Shown here one piece after another: positions 27,195 through 36,713 of a stretch of DNA of 64,000 bases. The notes below the pieces were generated by a model. It saw only the letters and a program-made list of their open reading frames with translations, was not told the origin of the DNA and searched no databases. The stretch covers positions 868,001-932,000 of the forward strand of contig OZ243039.1 in NCBI GenBank assembly GCA_965212025.1, in the 5' to 3' direction. Each line of letters opens with the position of its first letter. Position 1 is the stretch's first letter. Made by a program: the position numbers and the translations under genes. The stretch is from G965212025 sp965212025. GTDB taxonomy: Bacteria > Pseudomonadota > Gammaproteobacteria > Poriferisulfidales > Oxydemutatoraceae.

Positions 27195-28283
27195 ATGACG
27201 AAAGCACGAAAGCCGGTGGTGGTGATGATGGGTGGAGGAACAGGCGGACACGTTTTCCCTGGGCTGGCCGTGGCCGAGGATTTACGTGAGCAACAGGTAG
27301 AAGTGATCTGGTGGGGAACGCGTAAAGGTTTGGAGTCGCAAATTGTTCCAGGGGCAGGTTTCAAACTTCAAATTTTGCCGGCTGCCGGTGTTCGGGGAAA
27401 AAAGCTGAAAATTGTCGTGAAAGCCTGTTTTTCTTTATTGCTGGCTTTTTTCAAGGCACTTCGCATGCTGCTCAAACAGCGCCCGGACGTTGTTGTCGGG
27501 ATGGGTGGCTATGTCGCTGTGCCGGGTGCGCTTGCCGCTGTGCTGTGTCGGACCCCTTTGCTGATCCACGAACAAAACGTAGTGCCTGGTCTGGCCAGCC
27601 GTGTGCTTGCGCCGTTTTGCAAAACAGTTTTAACCGGTTTCCCAACGCGCTCGCTCGGTACAGATGCACGTTGGGTGGGAACCCCCGTCCGTAGAGACAT
27701 TTTGCGCTCACCGGCTCGCCGCAAACCATCACAAAACACCGCTGCCCCGCTGCGCGTGCTCGTCATAGGCGGCAGTCAGGGAGCAGAAGTGTTCAACCGG
27801 CTTGTGCCGGAAACAGTCGCTTTTATTGCTGCCGAGCATCGGCCTCAGGTATTGGTACAGACCGGAGCTGTAGAGCAGGAAAAAGTCAGAAAGCGAGCCC
27901 ATGAGCTGAATGTGCCTTTGAAGCCGGTTGCTTTCATAAAAGACATGGTTGCCGTATACGCTTGGGCGGACGTGTTGTTATGTCGGGCAGGGGCTTCCAC
28001 CATTGCGGAAATTTGCGCGGTTGGGATTGCCTCAGTGCTGGTTCCTCACCCCCATGTTGTGGATGACCACCAGACGGAGAATGCGCGCTATTTGGCGTCC
28101 CGTGGTGCGGCGGTGCTGTTGCCTCAGGGACACTTGTCCGTCGCGGATTTGGCCGAAAGACTCATGCTTTTTCATTTCGACCGTGAGAGATTGGCGCGTA
28201 TGGCGGCGCAAGCGCGCGCCTTGGCGTGCCCGCGTGCCGCTGTGGAGATTTCCGCGGCAGTGCGTAGGTTGATTCGCCCGTGA
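27195..28283 (+). CDS. murG: Lipid II synthase MurG
   Basis: 362 aa from the ATG at 27195; an upstream ATG at 27138 lies inside ftsW. It transfers GlcNAc to lipid I on the inner face of the membrane. The glycine-rich GGGTGGHVFPGLA loop is at about residues 13-25, VVGMGGYVAVPG follows in the N-domain, and the C-domain has VIGGSQGAEVFN and a RAGASTIAE motif that binds UDP-GlcNAc. Confidence 0.95.
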   Translation: MTKARKPVVVMMGGGTGGHVFPGLAVAEDLREQQVEVIWWGTRKGLESQIVPGAGFKLQILPAAGVRGKKLKIVVKACFSLLLAFFKALRMLLKQRPDVVVGMGGYVAVPGALAAVLCRTPLLIHEQNVVPGLASRVLAPFCKTVLTGFPTRSLGTDARWVGTPVRRDILRSPARRKPSQNTAAPLRVLVIGGSQGAEVFNRLVPETVAFIAAEHRPQVLVQTGAVEQEKVRKRAHELNVPLKPVAFIKDMVAVYAWADVLLCRAGASTIAEICAVGIASVLVPHPHVVDDHQTENARYLASRGAAVLLPQGHLSVADLAERLMLFHFDRERLARMAAQARALACPRAAVEISAAVRRLIRP

Positions 28284-29701
28284 AGTTTGGCTTGCAGTCG
28301 CGGCTGGTTCGTGAACTCGGATCCGTGCATTTTGTCGGCATCGGCGGCGTGGGAATGAGCGGTATTGCCGAAATTATGGTGAAGCTCGGCTGGCAGGTAC
28401 AAGGTTCCGACCTGGTTGAAAGCGCCGCTACCCACCGCTTGCGCATGCTGCAAGTCAAAGTGTTTATCGGGCATCAGGCCGAAAACGTCATTGGTTGTGC
28501 GGTACTGGTGATTTCTTCTGCGATTCCCGACACGAATGTGGAAATACGGGAAGCACAAAAGCGGCGCGTGCCAGTCATCAAACGTGCGGAAATGCTGGCA
28601 GAGATTATGCGCTTGCGTTATGGCATCGCAGTTGCCGGAACGCACGGAAAAACGACTACGACCAGCTTGATATCAGCTGTTCTTTACGAGGCTGGTCTGG
28701 ATCCCACATACGTGGCCGGGGGACGAATTGAGCATCTTGGCACCAACGCCAGTATTGGTGAGAGCGAGTATCTGGTAGTGGAAGCGGATGAAAGCGATGC
28801 GTCTTTTTTACATCTGCATCCGATGCTCTCCGTGGTCACCAACATAGACGATGATCATTTGGATCATTATGAGAACGACCCGGAGCGGCTGCGAAACGCG
28901 TTTGAGATTTTTCTGAATAACCTTCCTTTTTACGGGATGGCGGCAATTTTCGGCGATGACGAAGGCCTGATGGAGTTGAGAAACCGGGTTGCCCGGCGTT
29001 TTGTGACTTACGGGTTCAACGCCGGCAATGATTTGCGTGCCCGACAGATCGCTCCTTCCGGAATGCGCATGCAGTGCCTGATCGATTTGCCGTGGCGCGA
29101 GAATCCCCTGAAACTGTCACTGAACCTTGGCGGCTCCCACAATGTTCTAAATGCTTTGGCGACGTTTGCGACTTGCCATGAGCTTGGGGTTTCAGACGAT
29201 GACATCGTAGGGGTGCTGGAAACTTTTCAGGGGATCTCCCGCCGCTTCCAGAGATACGGAAACTTTTTCTGCGCTGGTAAACAGGGCGAACTCGTCGATG
29301 ACTACGCCCATCACCCGACCGAAATCGTCATGACATTGCAGGCGGCCAGAGGGATTTGGCCTGAACGGCGCATCATTCTGGTTTTTCAGCCGCACCGTTA
29401 TACGCGAACCGCCTTGTTGCTCGATAAATTTGTGAAAGTGCTGGCAAAAGCTGATGTGCTGTTGCTGTTGCCAGTGTACCCGGCGGGAGAAGCGCCTTTG
29501 CCCGGGGCGGACAGCGCAGCCTTGCAAAGAGGCCTGCAGGAAACCGGGTTTTCACAGACACGACTCGTCGGTGGTCTTGATGAGGTCCCGGAAGTGTTGG
29601 GAGATGTGCTCCGGGATGGTGACATAGTGCTGACCATGGGAGCGGGAACGGTTGCTTCGCTGCCACGCAGAATCATGGCTGGTGGCAGAGCAGGAGCATG
29701 A
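28280..29701 (+). CDS. murC: UDP-MurNAc:L-alanine ligase MurC
   Basis: 473 aa with a GTG start that overlaps the murG stop. It adds L-alanine to UDP-MurNAc. The N-terminal HFVGIGGVGMSGIAE binds UDP; ATP loop GTHGKTTT is at about 120-127; EADESDASF and the YAHHPTE segment are characteristic. It overlaps murB by four bases. Confidence 0.95.
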   Translation: MKFGLQSRLVRELGSVHFVGIGGVGMSGIAEIMVKLGWQVQGSDLVESAATHRLRMLQVKVFIGHQAENVIGCAVLVISSAIPDTNVEIREAQKRRVPVIKRAEMLAEIMRLRYGIAVAGTHGKTTTTSLISAVLYEAGLDPTYVAGGRIEHLGTNASIGESEYLVVEADESDASFLHLHPMLSVVTNIDDDHLDHYENDPERLRNAFEIFLNNLPFYGMAAIFGDDEGLMELRNRVARRFVTYGFNAGNDLRARQIAPSGMRMQCLIDLPWRENPLKLSLNLGGSHNVLNALATFATCHELGVSDDDIVGVLETFQGISRRFQRYGNFFCAGKQGELVDDYAHHPTEIVMTLQAARGIWPERRIILVFQPHRYTRTALLLDKFVKVLAKADVLLLLPVYPAGEAPLPGADSAALQRGLQETGFSQTRLVGGLDEVPEVLGDVLRDGDIVLTMGAGTVASLPRRIMAGGRAGA

Positions 29702-30588
29702 CCCGGATGCCTGTAGGTGATTGCCAGCTCTGGGGAAAGATGTATTACGACCGCGATTTGTCCGAGCTGAACACCTGGCGGGTTGGTGGTCCTGGTGAAT
29801 ATTTTTATTGTCCCCGAGACACTGCAGACCTGTCCTGTTTTTTGCGGCATTGCCGGTCGGTTATCCGGGTGTTTTTTCTCGGTCGCGGCAGTAATGTTTT
29901 GATCCCGGACGCTGGCATTCGTGGCTGCGTGGTCGGGCTCACCAAAACGCTGAACAAGCTTGAGCATGAAGGTGAAACCGTTCGGGCTGAAGCGGGGGTC
30001 AGCTGTAGAGGGCTGGTGCGCTACTGTGCAGCGAATGGGTTGGGAGGACTGGAGTTTCTGGTTGGCATACCGGGAAGCATAGGTGGGGCTTTGGCAATGA
30101 ACGCAGGCGCGTTGGGCAATCAAATCTGGAGTTTGGTTCGCGGGGTGACCACCATCGACCGCCAAGGTCAGGTGCATGAGCGTTTGGCGACGGATTTTAG
30201 CTATGGCTACCGGACTGTAAACGGACCGGAAGGGTGGTTTCTTGCCGCCGAGTTTGGGATGCAGCGTTGTGACCCCAAGGAATCGCGGGAGCAGGTGCGG
30301 GAAATACTCAGGGAACGAAAAGCCACGCAGCCGGTGAACACCTTTTCCTGTGGCAGCGTTTTCAAAAACCCGAGCATGGGTTTTGCCGCCTCTTTGATCG
30401 AAGAATGCGGGCAGAAGGGACGTCGTGTGGGAGATGCCGAAGTTTCCCGTCAACACGCGAATTTTATTATCAACCATGGCCAGGCGACCGCCAGCGACAT
30501 CCGCACGCTGATTCTGGAAGTACAGCATGCGGTGCAGGAGAAAATGGCTGTGTTGCTGGAACCGGAAGTCATCATTCTTGAAGCGTGA
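29698..30588 (+). CDS. murB: UDP-N-acetylenolpyruvoylglucosamine reductase MurB (type II)
   Basis: 296 aa flavoenzyme reducing UDP-GlcNAc-enolpyruvate to UDP-MurNAc. FAD-binding features are NTWRVGG, LGRGSNVLIPD and GIPGSIGGALAMNAGA. The motif SCGSVFKNP carries the catalytic Ser. The short length and this motif fit the type II form, unlike the longer E. coli enzyme. Its position between murC and ddl is seen in several bacterial dcw clusters. Confidence 0.93.
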   Translation: MTRMPVGDCQLWGKMYYDRDLSELNTWRVGGPGEYFYCPRDTADLSCFLRHCRSVIRVFFLGRGSNVLIPDAGIRGCVVGLTKTLNKLEHEGETVRAEAGVSCRGLVRYCAANGLGGLEFLVGIPGSIGGALAMNAGALGNQIWSLVRGVTTIDRQGQVHERLATDFSYGYRTVNGPEGWFLAAEFGMQRCDPKESREQVREILRERKATQPVNTFSCGSVFKNPSMGFAASLIEECGQKGRRVGDAEVSRQHANFIINHGQATASDIRTLILEVQHAVQEKMAVLLEPEVIILEA

Positions 30589-30595
30589 GGCGGGC

Positions 30596-31516
30596 GTGAA
30601 GGATTTTGGCAAAGTGGCGGTGCTGATGGGGGGATGGTCGCCAGAGCGTGAGATTTCATTGATTGGAGGAACGGCAGTCCTGCGCGCCTTGCAGGATTCG
30701 GGCGTAGATGCGAGTGGTCTGGATTTGCAAAAACCCGGGCGCGATTTGTTGGCAGGTGCCACTTTCGAACGTGCTTTCATCATGTTGCACGGTCGTGGTG
30801 GGGAAGATGGCACTTTGCAGGGCATGATGGAAATGCAAGGTCTTCCGTATACCGGTAGCGGTGTGGCGGTTTCGGCGCTGTGCATGGACAAACTGTTTTG
30901 CAAGAAGGTGTGGCGTGGGGACGGCTTGCCAACTCCGGACTTTGTGGAAATTCAAGCGGGTGGGGCGGGGCTCGGGTCACTCATTGCCAGGCTTGGGTTC
31001 CCGCTTGCGCTCAAACCGGTTTCTGATGGTTCCAGCCTGGGAGTGCATAAGGTGGATGATGAGGCGACCCTGACAGACACGCTGGCAGATATGGAAACGA
31101 CCCGGCGTTCGATGTTCGCGGAACAGTGGATTGACGGTGAGGAATATACCGTTGGCTTTATTGGGGACACCTTGCTCCCCCCCGTTCGTATCCGAACGAA
31201 GCGCACTTTTTATGATTTTACGGCCAAGTACGAGGACGACAGCACCAGCTTTGACTGTCCTGGGGGTCTGGGTGAAGGAGAAATCACCAACCTTCATGAA
31301 TTGTGTGCCCATGCGTGCCGTGCCGTGCACGCTGAGCACTGGGGCAGGATTGATTTGATGCGGGACGGGCAGGATGGATGGTGGCTGATCGAAATAAATA
31401 CGGTGCCGGGCATGACGAGTCATAGCCTCGTGCCAATGGCTGCCAAAGTGGCCGGTAAAAGTTTTTCTGAACTGGTGCTGGACATTCTTGCGACCAGCGA
31501 CCGGGACAAACACTGA
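30596..31516 (+). CDS. ddl: D-alanine:D-alanine ligase
   Basis: 306 aa from the GTG at 30596, preceded by GAGG with good spacing; the longer open frame from 30527 lies inside murB. An ATP-grasp enzyme that makes D-Ala-D-Ala. It shows MGGWSPEREISLIGG near the N-terminus, the HGRGGEDGTLQG motif, PVSDGSSLGV, and EINTVPGMTSHS near the end. The length equals that of DdlB. It overlaps ftsQ by one base. Confidence 0.95.
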   Translation: MKDFGKVAVLMGGWSPEREISLIGGTAVLRALQDSGVDASGLDLQKPGRDLLAGATFERAFIMLHGRGGEDGTLQGMMEMQGLPYTGSGVAVSALCMDKLFCKKVWRGDGLPTPDFVEIQAGGAGLGSLIARLGFPLALKPVSDGSSLGVHKVDDEATLTDTLADMETTRRSMFAEQWIDGEEYTVGFIGDTLLPPVRIRTKRTFYDFTAKYEDDSTSFDCPGGLGEGEITNLHELCAHACRAVHAEHWGRIDLMRDGQDGWWLIEINTVPGMTSHSLVPMAAKVAGKSFSELVLDILATSDRDKH

Positions 31517-32301
31517 TGGCGCGTTCCTGGAAACATTTTGGCAAAAAAATGTACAGCCTGACTGAGTGGCTGATGTTTCTATGCGCTTGCGGAGCACTGG
31601 GCTACGTGCTGGTACAAACCGCGCCGCAATTGCGCAGCCTTTTATCGCCACCGGTGGCGAAAATTATTCTGGACGGAGAAATGGCGTACATCGATCCGGA
31701 AGAGGTGTATTCGACGTTTGCCGGACTTGAGAAACTGGATTTCTTTCGCCTGGATTTGCGGCAAATAAAAGAACGTGTTGAAACTTTGCCTTGGGTGCAT
31801 GCAGCGACGATTGAGAAGGTTTGGCCACAAACCCTACGGATAAAAGTCACTGAGCACGTGCCGGTATCCCGGTGGGGAGAAGGAAAATTGCTTGCCAGAA
31901 GTGGGGTCGTTTACGACTCGGGCAGCTTTGACAGCGAAGAGCTGCCACTCTTGCTTGCCATAAATGGTCGCAAAGGATTTATTTTGTCTGTTTACGAAAG
32001 ACTTTCCAGTCACTTGTCACAATACGGGATGCGCGTGCAGGGTCTGGAAGAAGATGAACATGGCTCGCTCAACTTATTGCTTGCCAATGGGGTTCTGGTG
32101 TCCTTTGGGCACCATACGCCCGAAAAAAACATACAACGTTTTCTGAGTGTTTGTGCGATTGCGCCAAAAGCATTGTTTGCTCACACAGCGCGGATGGACT
32201 TTCGGCATTCACACGGCTTTGCAGTGTCCTGGAAAGACGGACTCGACGCCGCCATGAAGGAGGTATTCAGGAGTGGAATCCAGACTCTGCACGGCACTTG
32301 A
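31516..32301 (+). CDS. ftsQ: Cell division protein FtsQ
   Basis: 261 aa. A short cytoplasmic tail, one membrane span at about residues 16-34, a POTRA domain (about 45-115, including LPWVHAATIEKVWPQTLRI) and a periplasmic beta domain match FtsQ, the scaffold for FtsL and FtsB. The POTRA wording is typical. The end overlaps ftsA, whose ribosome-binding site lies inside ftsQ. Confidence 0.9.
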   Translation: MARSWKHFGKKMYSLTEWLMFLCACGALGYVLVQTAPQLRSLLSPPVAKIILDGEMAYIDPEEVYSTFAGLEKLDFFRLDLRQIKERVETLPWVHAATIEKVWPQTLRIKVTEHVPVSRWGEGKLLARSGVVYDSGSFDSEELPLLLAINGRKGFILSVYERLSSHLSQYGMRVQGLEEDEHGSLNLLLANGVLVSFGHHTPEKNIQRFLSVCAIAPKALFAHTARMDFRHSHGFAVSWKDGLDAAMKEVFRSGIQTLHGT

Positions 32302-33514
32302 TATAGGCACGAGCAAGGTTGCCGTAGTGGTTGGGGATATCAACGAGCAGATCACCATCCAGGCTGTTGGTACGGCTCCCTGTTATGGGCTGAAAAACGG
32401 CGTGGTCACCGATATTGAGGAAACAGCCAAGGCGATACGCCACGCGGTGGAAGAAGCGCAGACTGTGTCCGAATCCCGTATCCGTATTGACCAACTGTAT
32501 GTAGGGGTTTCTGGTGAACATGTACGAAGCTACAACTCCCGTGGTACAGCGTCTATAAGGGGTTTGGAAGTCACCGAAAGCGATAAAGAACGGGCTATTG
32601 ACGCGGCACGGGCGATAGGTATCCCGGACAAACAGTTGGTTCTCAACGTCATGACCAGTGACTACGATATCGATGGCCAGGCCGGGATTAAAGAGCCCTT
32701 GCAAATGTCTGGCAAGCTCCTGAATGTCAATGTGCATCTTGTGACGGGTTCAAAGTATGCGGTACGTAATATTGACAAGTGTGTCAAGCAATGCGGCTTG
32801 GAAATGATGGAAACAGTTTTGGAGCAGATTGCGTCAAGTATGGCAGTCTTGACTGAAGGCGAGCGGGAATTGGGCGTGTGCCTGGTGGATATTGGCGGAG
32901 GGACTTCCGATATTGCCGTGTACAGAGGAGGCTGCATCATTCATTCAGAGGTGATACCGCTGGCTGGAGACCACGTCACTCGCGACATTGCGGTGACCTT
33001 GCATGCGCAAAAAAAAGTGGCCGAAGACATCAAACTGAAATACGGAAGCTGTGAACCGGAAAAAGTCATAGACGAGAGCATGATTTCTGTTCCCGGAGTT
33101 GCCTCCCGCCCGGCGCAAAAATTCAAGCGCAGCTTTCTGAATCAAATCATTGTGGGTCGCTACGAAGAACTATTTAGGCTGTTTCATGAGCGATTGGCAG
33201 TTGCCAACATGACCGAACTGGCTGTGTCCGGATTTGTGTTGACCGGCGGTAGTTCGAAGATGGAAGGCCTGGTTCATCTGGCAGAAGAAATATTTAACGC
33301 GCCGACTCGCCTGGGACGTCCAAAAGAAGGGATTACAGGTTTGGTCGACTTGGTAGAAAGCCCAATTTATGCCACCGCCGTGGGTCTTTTGCATTACGCG
33401 AAAAAATACAGTGACGGGAGCAGATTAAAGGTTGGGCGGTTGTCGTCGTACAGGCGATTTTTTCCGTGGCTGGATTCGCATCGGCCTAAATATTTTTGGT
33501 CTGACAACCAGTAG
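32273..33514 (+). CDS. ftsA: Cell division protein FtsA
   Basis: 413 aa with a GTG start after a strong AGGAGG. An actin-like protein that ties FtsZ to the membrane. Phosphate and nucleotide motifs: ALDIGTSKVAVVVG near residue 10, DIGGGTSDIAVYRGG in the middle and VLTGGSSKMEG later. It is followed by a 19-base gap and the ftsZ start. Confidence 0.93.
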   Translation: MESRLCTALDIGTSKVAVVVGDINEQITIQAVGTAPCYGLKNGVVTDIEETAKAIRHAVEEAQTVSESRIRIDQLYVGVSGEHVRSYNSRGTASIRGLEVTESDKERAIDAARAIGIPDKQLVLNVMTSDYDIDGQAGIKEPLQMSGKLLNVNVHLVTGSKYAVRNIDKCVKQCGLEMMETVLEQIASSMAVLTEGERELGVCLVDIGGGTSDIAVYRGGCIIHSEVIPLAGDHVTRDIAVTLHAQKKVAEDIKLKYGSCEPEKVIDESMISVPGVASRPAQKFKRSFLNQIIVGRYEELFRLFHERLAVANMTELAVSGFVLTGGSSKMEGLVHLAEEIFNAPTRLGRPKEGITGLVDLVESPIYATAVGLLHYAKKYSDGSRLKVGRLSSYRRFFPWLDSHRPKYFWSDNQ

Positions 33515-33533
33515 AAATAAAGGAGTAATTGTT

Positions 33534-34739
33534 ATGTTTCAGCTTTCAGAAAGAGGCGTGCAGCCAATTTCCATTAAAAAGGCTGGTGTGCAGCCAACAA
33601 ACATCAAAGTGGTCGGTGTAGGTGGCTGCGGCTGTAACACCATCAACTTCATGTACGACGAGAAAATTGAAGGTGTTCAATATATCGTCGCAAATACTGA
33701 CCTTCAGTGTTTGCAGGCAAGTCGGTGCGAAGACACGATACAACTTGGTGCCAGTAGTTCTGGTGGTCAAGGCGCTGGTGCCGACCCGGAAAAGGCACGC
33801 GAGTTTGCCGAAGAGGATCGAGAGGAGATTCGTGAACGGCTAGAGGGCAGCAATATGGTTTTTATCGCCGCCGGTATGGGTGGTGGTACGGGAACCGGAG
33901 CGTCACCGGTTTTTTCTGAAATCGCACGCAAATCTGATGCGCTCACAGTGGCTGTGGTTACCATGCCTTTCGATTTTGAGGGAGGTGCGCGCAAGAAAAT
34001 TGCCGAGGAAGGACTGCGTGAGTTACGTAAAACAGTTGACTCGCTCATCGTGATTCCGAATGAACGAATGTTGAGCATATTGGATAAAGATGTGTCTTTT
34101 TCTGAAGCTTGCGCATCTGCCAACAAAGTTCTTTATGACGCGGTAAAGGGTATTGCAGAATTGATTACACGGGTAGGTTTCATTAATTTGGACTTTGAAG
34201 ATGTCAAGAGAGTGATGACCAAAATGGGAGATGCCGTGATCGGTACGGGAACCGCAAGTGGAGAGCAACGTGCATACGACGCGGTGACAGCTGCCATTCA
34301 GAACCCCTTGTTGGATGAAGTGGATCTCCAGGGTGTTCGAGGCGTCCTGGTCAACATCACTGCCAACGAAAAATTTGGGCTGAGAGAGGCTGAAGAAATT
34401 GGCAAGGTTATCAGGACGATTGCTGACAAAGACGCCCTTATATCAATAGGTGTGGTAATAGAGGAAAGCATGGGCGATGATCTGCGTGTCACCTTGGTTG
34501 CCACAGGGTTGGTTGGCAACACCAAAAAGGAGGAACAGGACTCTCCCGCAAAAGACAGGGTCTTTGCTACACCAAAGCCAGTGTCGCTTACCCCAAGCCC
34601 GACCCTCAACTACGATGCCTATGACTCACCTGCCTTTGAGCGCAAAAGCAAATATGGCGTTGAGGCGCCGAGTAGTCCTGGGTCTGAGGTTGGAGAACTT
34701 CTTGACGTGCCCGCTTTTCTGAATAAGCAGGCGGATTAA
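33534..34739 (+). CDS. ftsZ: Cell division GTPase FtsZ
   Basis: 401 aa from the ATG at 33534, with AGGAG upstream; the open frame extends back into ftsA. The tubulin signature GGGTGTG is at 116-122 and the T7 loop reads NLDFEDVKRVM. The C-terminal peptide DVPAFLNKQAD is the conserved binding tail for FtsA and ZipA. The first nucleotide loop reads GVGGCGCN, with two cysteines where glycines or serine are usual. The last 105 bases of the gene are duplicated downstream. lpxC, which often follows ftsZ, is absent here. Confidence 0.95.
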   Translation: MFQLSERGVQPISIKKAGVQPTNIKVVGVGGCGCNTINFMYDEKIEGVQYIVANTDLQCLQASRCEDTIQLGASSSGGQGAGADPEKAREFAEEDREEIRERLEGSNMVFIAAGMGGGTGTGASPVFSEIARKSDALTVAVVTMPFDFEGGARKKIAEEGLRELRKTVDSLIVIPNERMLSILDKDVSFSEACASANKVLYDAVKGIAELITRVGFINLDFEDVKRVMTKMGDAVIGTGTASGEQRAYDAVTAAIQNPLLDEVDLQGVRGVLVNITANEKFGLREAEEIGKVIRTIADKDALISIGVVIEESMGDDLRVTLVATGLVGNTKKEEQDSPAKDRVFATPKPVSLTPSPTLNYDAYDSPAFERKSKYGVEAPSSPGSEVGELLDVPAFLNKQAD

Positions 34740-35488
34740 CCAACTGGCATCGTGCCGCCAACAAAATATTTTTTTTGGATTGTCTTGCCTGCAGTACGCA
34801 CTTGTCACGGTCTGTAAGACCGGTATGTATTGTCCGGGCGACTGCCCAGTGACACAGCCTGCAATTTCACAAGCTGGTGGAATGTTCGTTGTGTCGCTGG
34901 TGCAGTAAGGCGTCCATCCTGTCAGGACGGGTGTCTGTCATTTTTCCCGTGCGGCGTTTCTGCCATGGCCTTACAAAGTCTGGCTTAATGGCCAAGCCCC
35001 CATCTTCTTATAAACACCAAATACGCCCCTGAGTCACGTGGCCTTCATTAGAAAACAAAGTCTTTGAGCGCAAAAGCAAATATGGCGTTGAGGCGCCGAG
35101 TAGTCCCGAGCCTGAGGTTGGAGAACTTCTTGACGTGCCTGCTTTTCTGAATAAGCAGGCGGATTGACCAACTGGCATCGCGCCGCCAACAAAATATTTT
35201 TTTTTGGATTGTCTTGCCTGCAGTACGCACTTGTCACGGTCTGTAAGACCGGTATGTATTGTCCGGGCGACTGCCCAGTGACACAGCCTGCAATTTCACA
35301 AGCTGGTGGAATGTCCGTTGTGTCGCTGGTGCAGTAAGGCGTCCATCCTGTCAGGACGGGTGTCTGTCATTTTTCCCGTGCGGCGTTTCTGCCATGGCCT
35401 TACAAAGTCTGGCTTAATGGCCAAGCCCCCATCTGCTTATAAACACCAAATACTGCCCCTGAATCACGTAGCCTTTATCAGGAAACAA
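34633..35488 (+). repeat. 428-bp direct duplication including the ftsZ 3' end
   Basis: Two copies, about 34633-35060 and 35061-35488, are offset by 428 bp and nearly identical. Each begins in the ftsZ tail and continues through the same 3' flank. The copies end with a piece of the 144-bp repeat unit found further downstream. The shared flank contains several short hairpins, for example GGTC/GACC and GGGC/GCCC arms and CGTCC/GGACG. Recombination between repeat-unit fragments is a simple origin. Confidence 0.9.
35063..35167 (+). pseudogene. Duplicated fragment of the ftsZ 3' end
   Basis: The 35 last codons of ftsZ recur here (FERKSKYGVEAP onward to KQAD) and end in TGA instead of TAA. A few substitutions are present, for example Gly-Ser changed to Glu-Pro. 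No start codon, ribosome-binding site or upstream coding part accompanies it, so this is a non-functional fragment carried in the 428-bp duplication. Confidence 0.85.
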
Positions 35489-35490
35489 AA

Positions 35491-36690
35491 CCTTTTCGCG
35501 TCTTGCGCGCTTAAAAAACAAGCTGACTTGTGTCCCAACCCCACCGATACACTGCCTCAAGAAAACCACGCCCCCCCACTTTATAAACATCAAATACTGC
35601 CCCTGGATCGCATGGCTCTTATTAGAAAACAAAACCTTTTCGTGTCTTTTACGCTTAAAAAACAAGCTGACTTGTGTCCCAACCCCACCGATACACTATC
35701 TCAAGAAAACCACGCCCCCCCACTTTATAAACATCAAATACTGCCCCTGAATCACGTAGCCTTTATCAGGAAACAAAACCTTTTCGCGTCTTTCGCGCTT
35801 AAAAAACAAGCTGACTTGTGTCCCAACCCCACCGATACACTGTCTCAAGAGAACCACGCCCCAACACTTTATAAACATCAAATACACCCCTGAATCACGT
35901 AGCCTTTATCAGGAAACAAAACCTTTTCGCGTCTTGCGCGCTTAAAAAACAAGCTGACTTGTGTCCCAACCCCACCGATACACTGCCTCAAGAAAACCAC
36001 GCCCCCCCTCTTTATAAACACCAAATACGCCCCTGAATCACGTAGCCTTTATCAGGAAACAAAACCTTTTCGCGTCTTGCGCGCTTAAAAAACAAGCTGA
36101 CTTGTGTCCCAACCCCACCGATACACTGTCTCAAGAAAACCACGCCCCCCCACTTTATAAACATCAAATACTGCCCCTGAATCACGTAGCCTTTATCAGG
36201 AAACAAAACCTTTTCGCGTCTTGCGCGCTTAAAAAACAAGCTGACTTGTGTCCCAACCCCACCGATACACTGTCTCAAGAAAACCACGCCCCCCCACTTT
36301 ATAAACATCAAATACTGCCCCTGGATCGCATGGCTCTTATTAGAAAACAAAACCTTTTCGTGTCTTTTACGCTTAAAAAACAAGCTGACTTGTGTCCCAA
36401 CCCCACCGATACACTGTCTCAAGAGAACCACGCCCCACCACTTTATAAACATCAAATACACCCCTGAATCACATGGCCTTTATCAGGAAACAAAACCTTT
36501 TCGCGTCTTGCGCGCTTAAAAAACAAGCTGACTTGTGTCCCAACCCCACCGATACACTGCCTCAAGAAAACCACGCCCCCCCACTTTATAAACATCAAAT
36601 GCTGCCCCTGAATCACATGGCCTTCATTAGAAAACAAAACCTTTTCGCGTCTTTTACGCTTAAAAAACAAACAGACTTGCGCGTTTTTCC
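35491..36690. repeat. Tandem array of about eight 143/144-bp units
   Basis: The landmark ccttttcg occurs at 35491, 35635, 35779, 35922, 36065, 36209, 36353, 36496 and 36640, so there are eight full units plus a decayed ninth. Two sub-types alternate irregularly; the second (35635, 36353) has TTAGAAAAC and cgtgtcttttacgc variants. Every unit carries ACAAG-ctga-CTTGT next to an A6 run. Read on the minus strand, this is a small hairpin followed by T6. Open frames on both strands follow from the 144-bp length; 1-bp differences between units break them, so protein coding is unlikely. The array lies between convergent ftsZ and the giant GLUG gene. Confidence 0.92.
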
Positions 36691-36713
36691 GGTTATTAAG
36701 TTTGCGTATGTCT

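Noticed and set aside
29398..30903. Minus-strand 501-codon frame across murC, murB and ddl
   Set aside because: It is antisense to three well-recognised enzymes and shows no domain of its own.
35306..36467. Long open frames on both strands in the 144-bp array
   Set aside because: One-base length differences between units break the frames, the starts lack ribosome-binding sites, and both strands are open only because the unit is a multiple of three.
35426..36690. CRISPR array
   Set aside because: Repeats are 143-144 bp and contiguous, with no short direct repeat and unique spacer pattern and no cas genes nearby.
35426..36690. Integron attC array
   Set aside because: Units carry no cassette ORFs, no integrase gene is near, and no consistent RYYYAAC core or long palindromic attC structure is visible.
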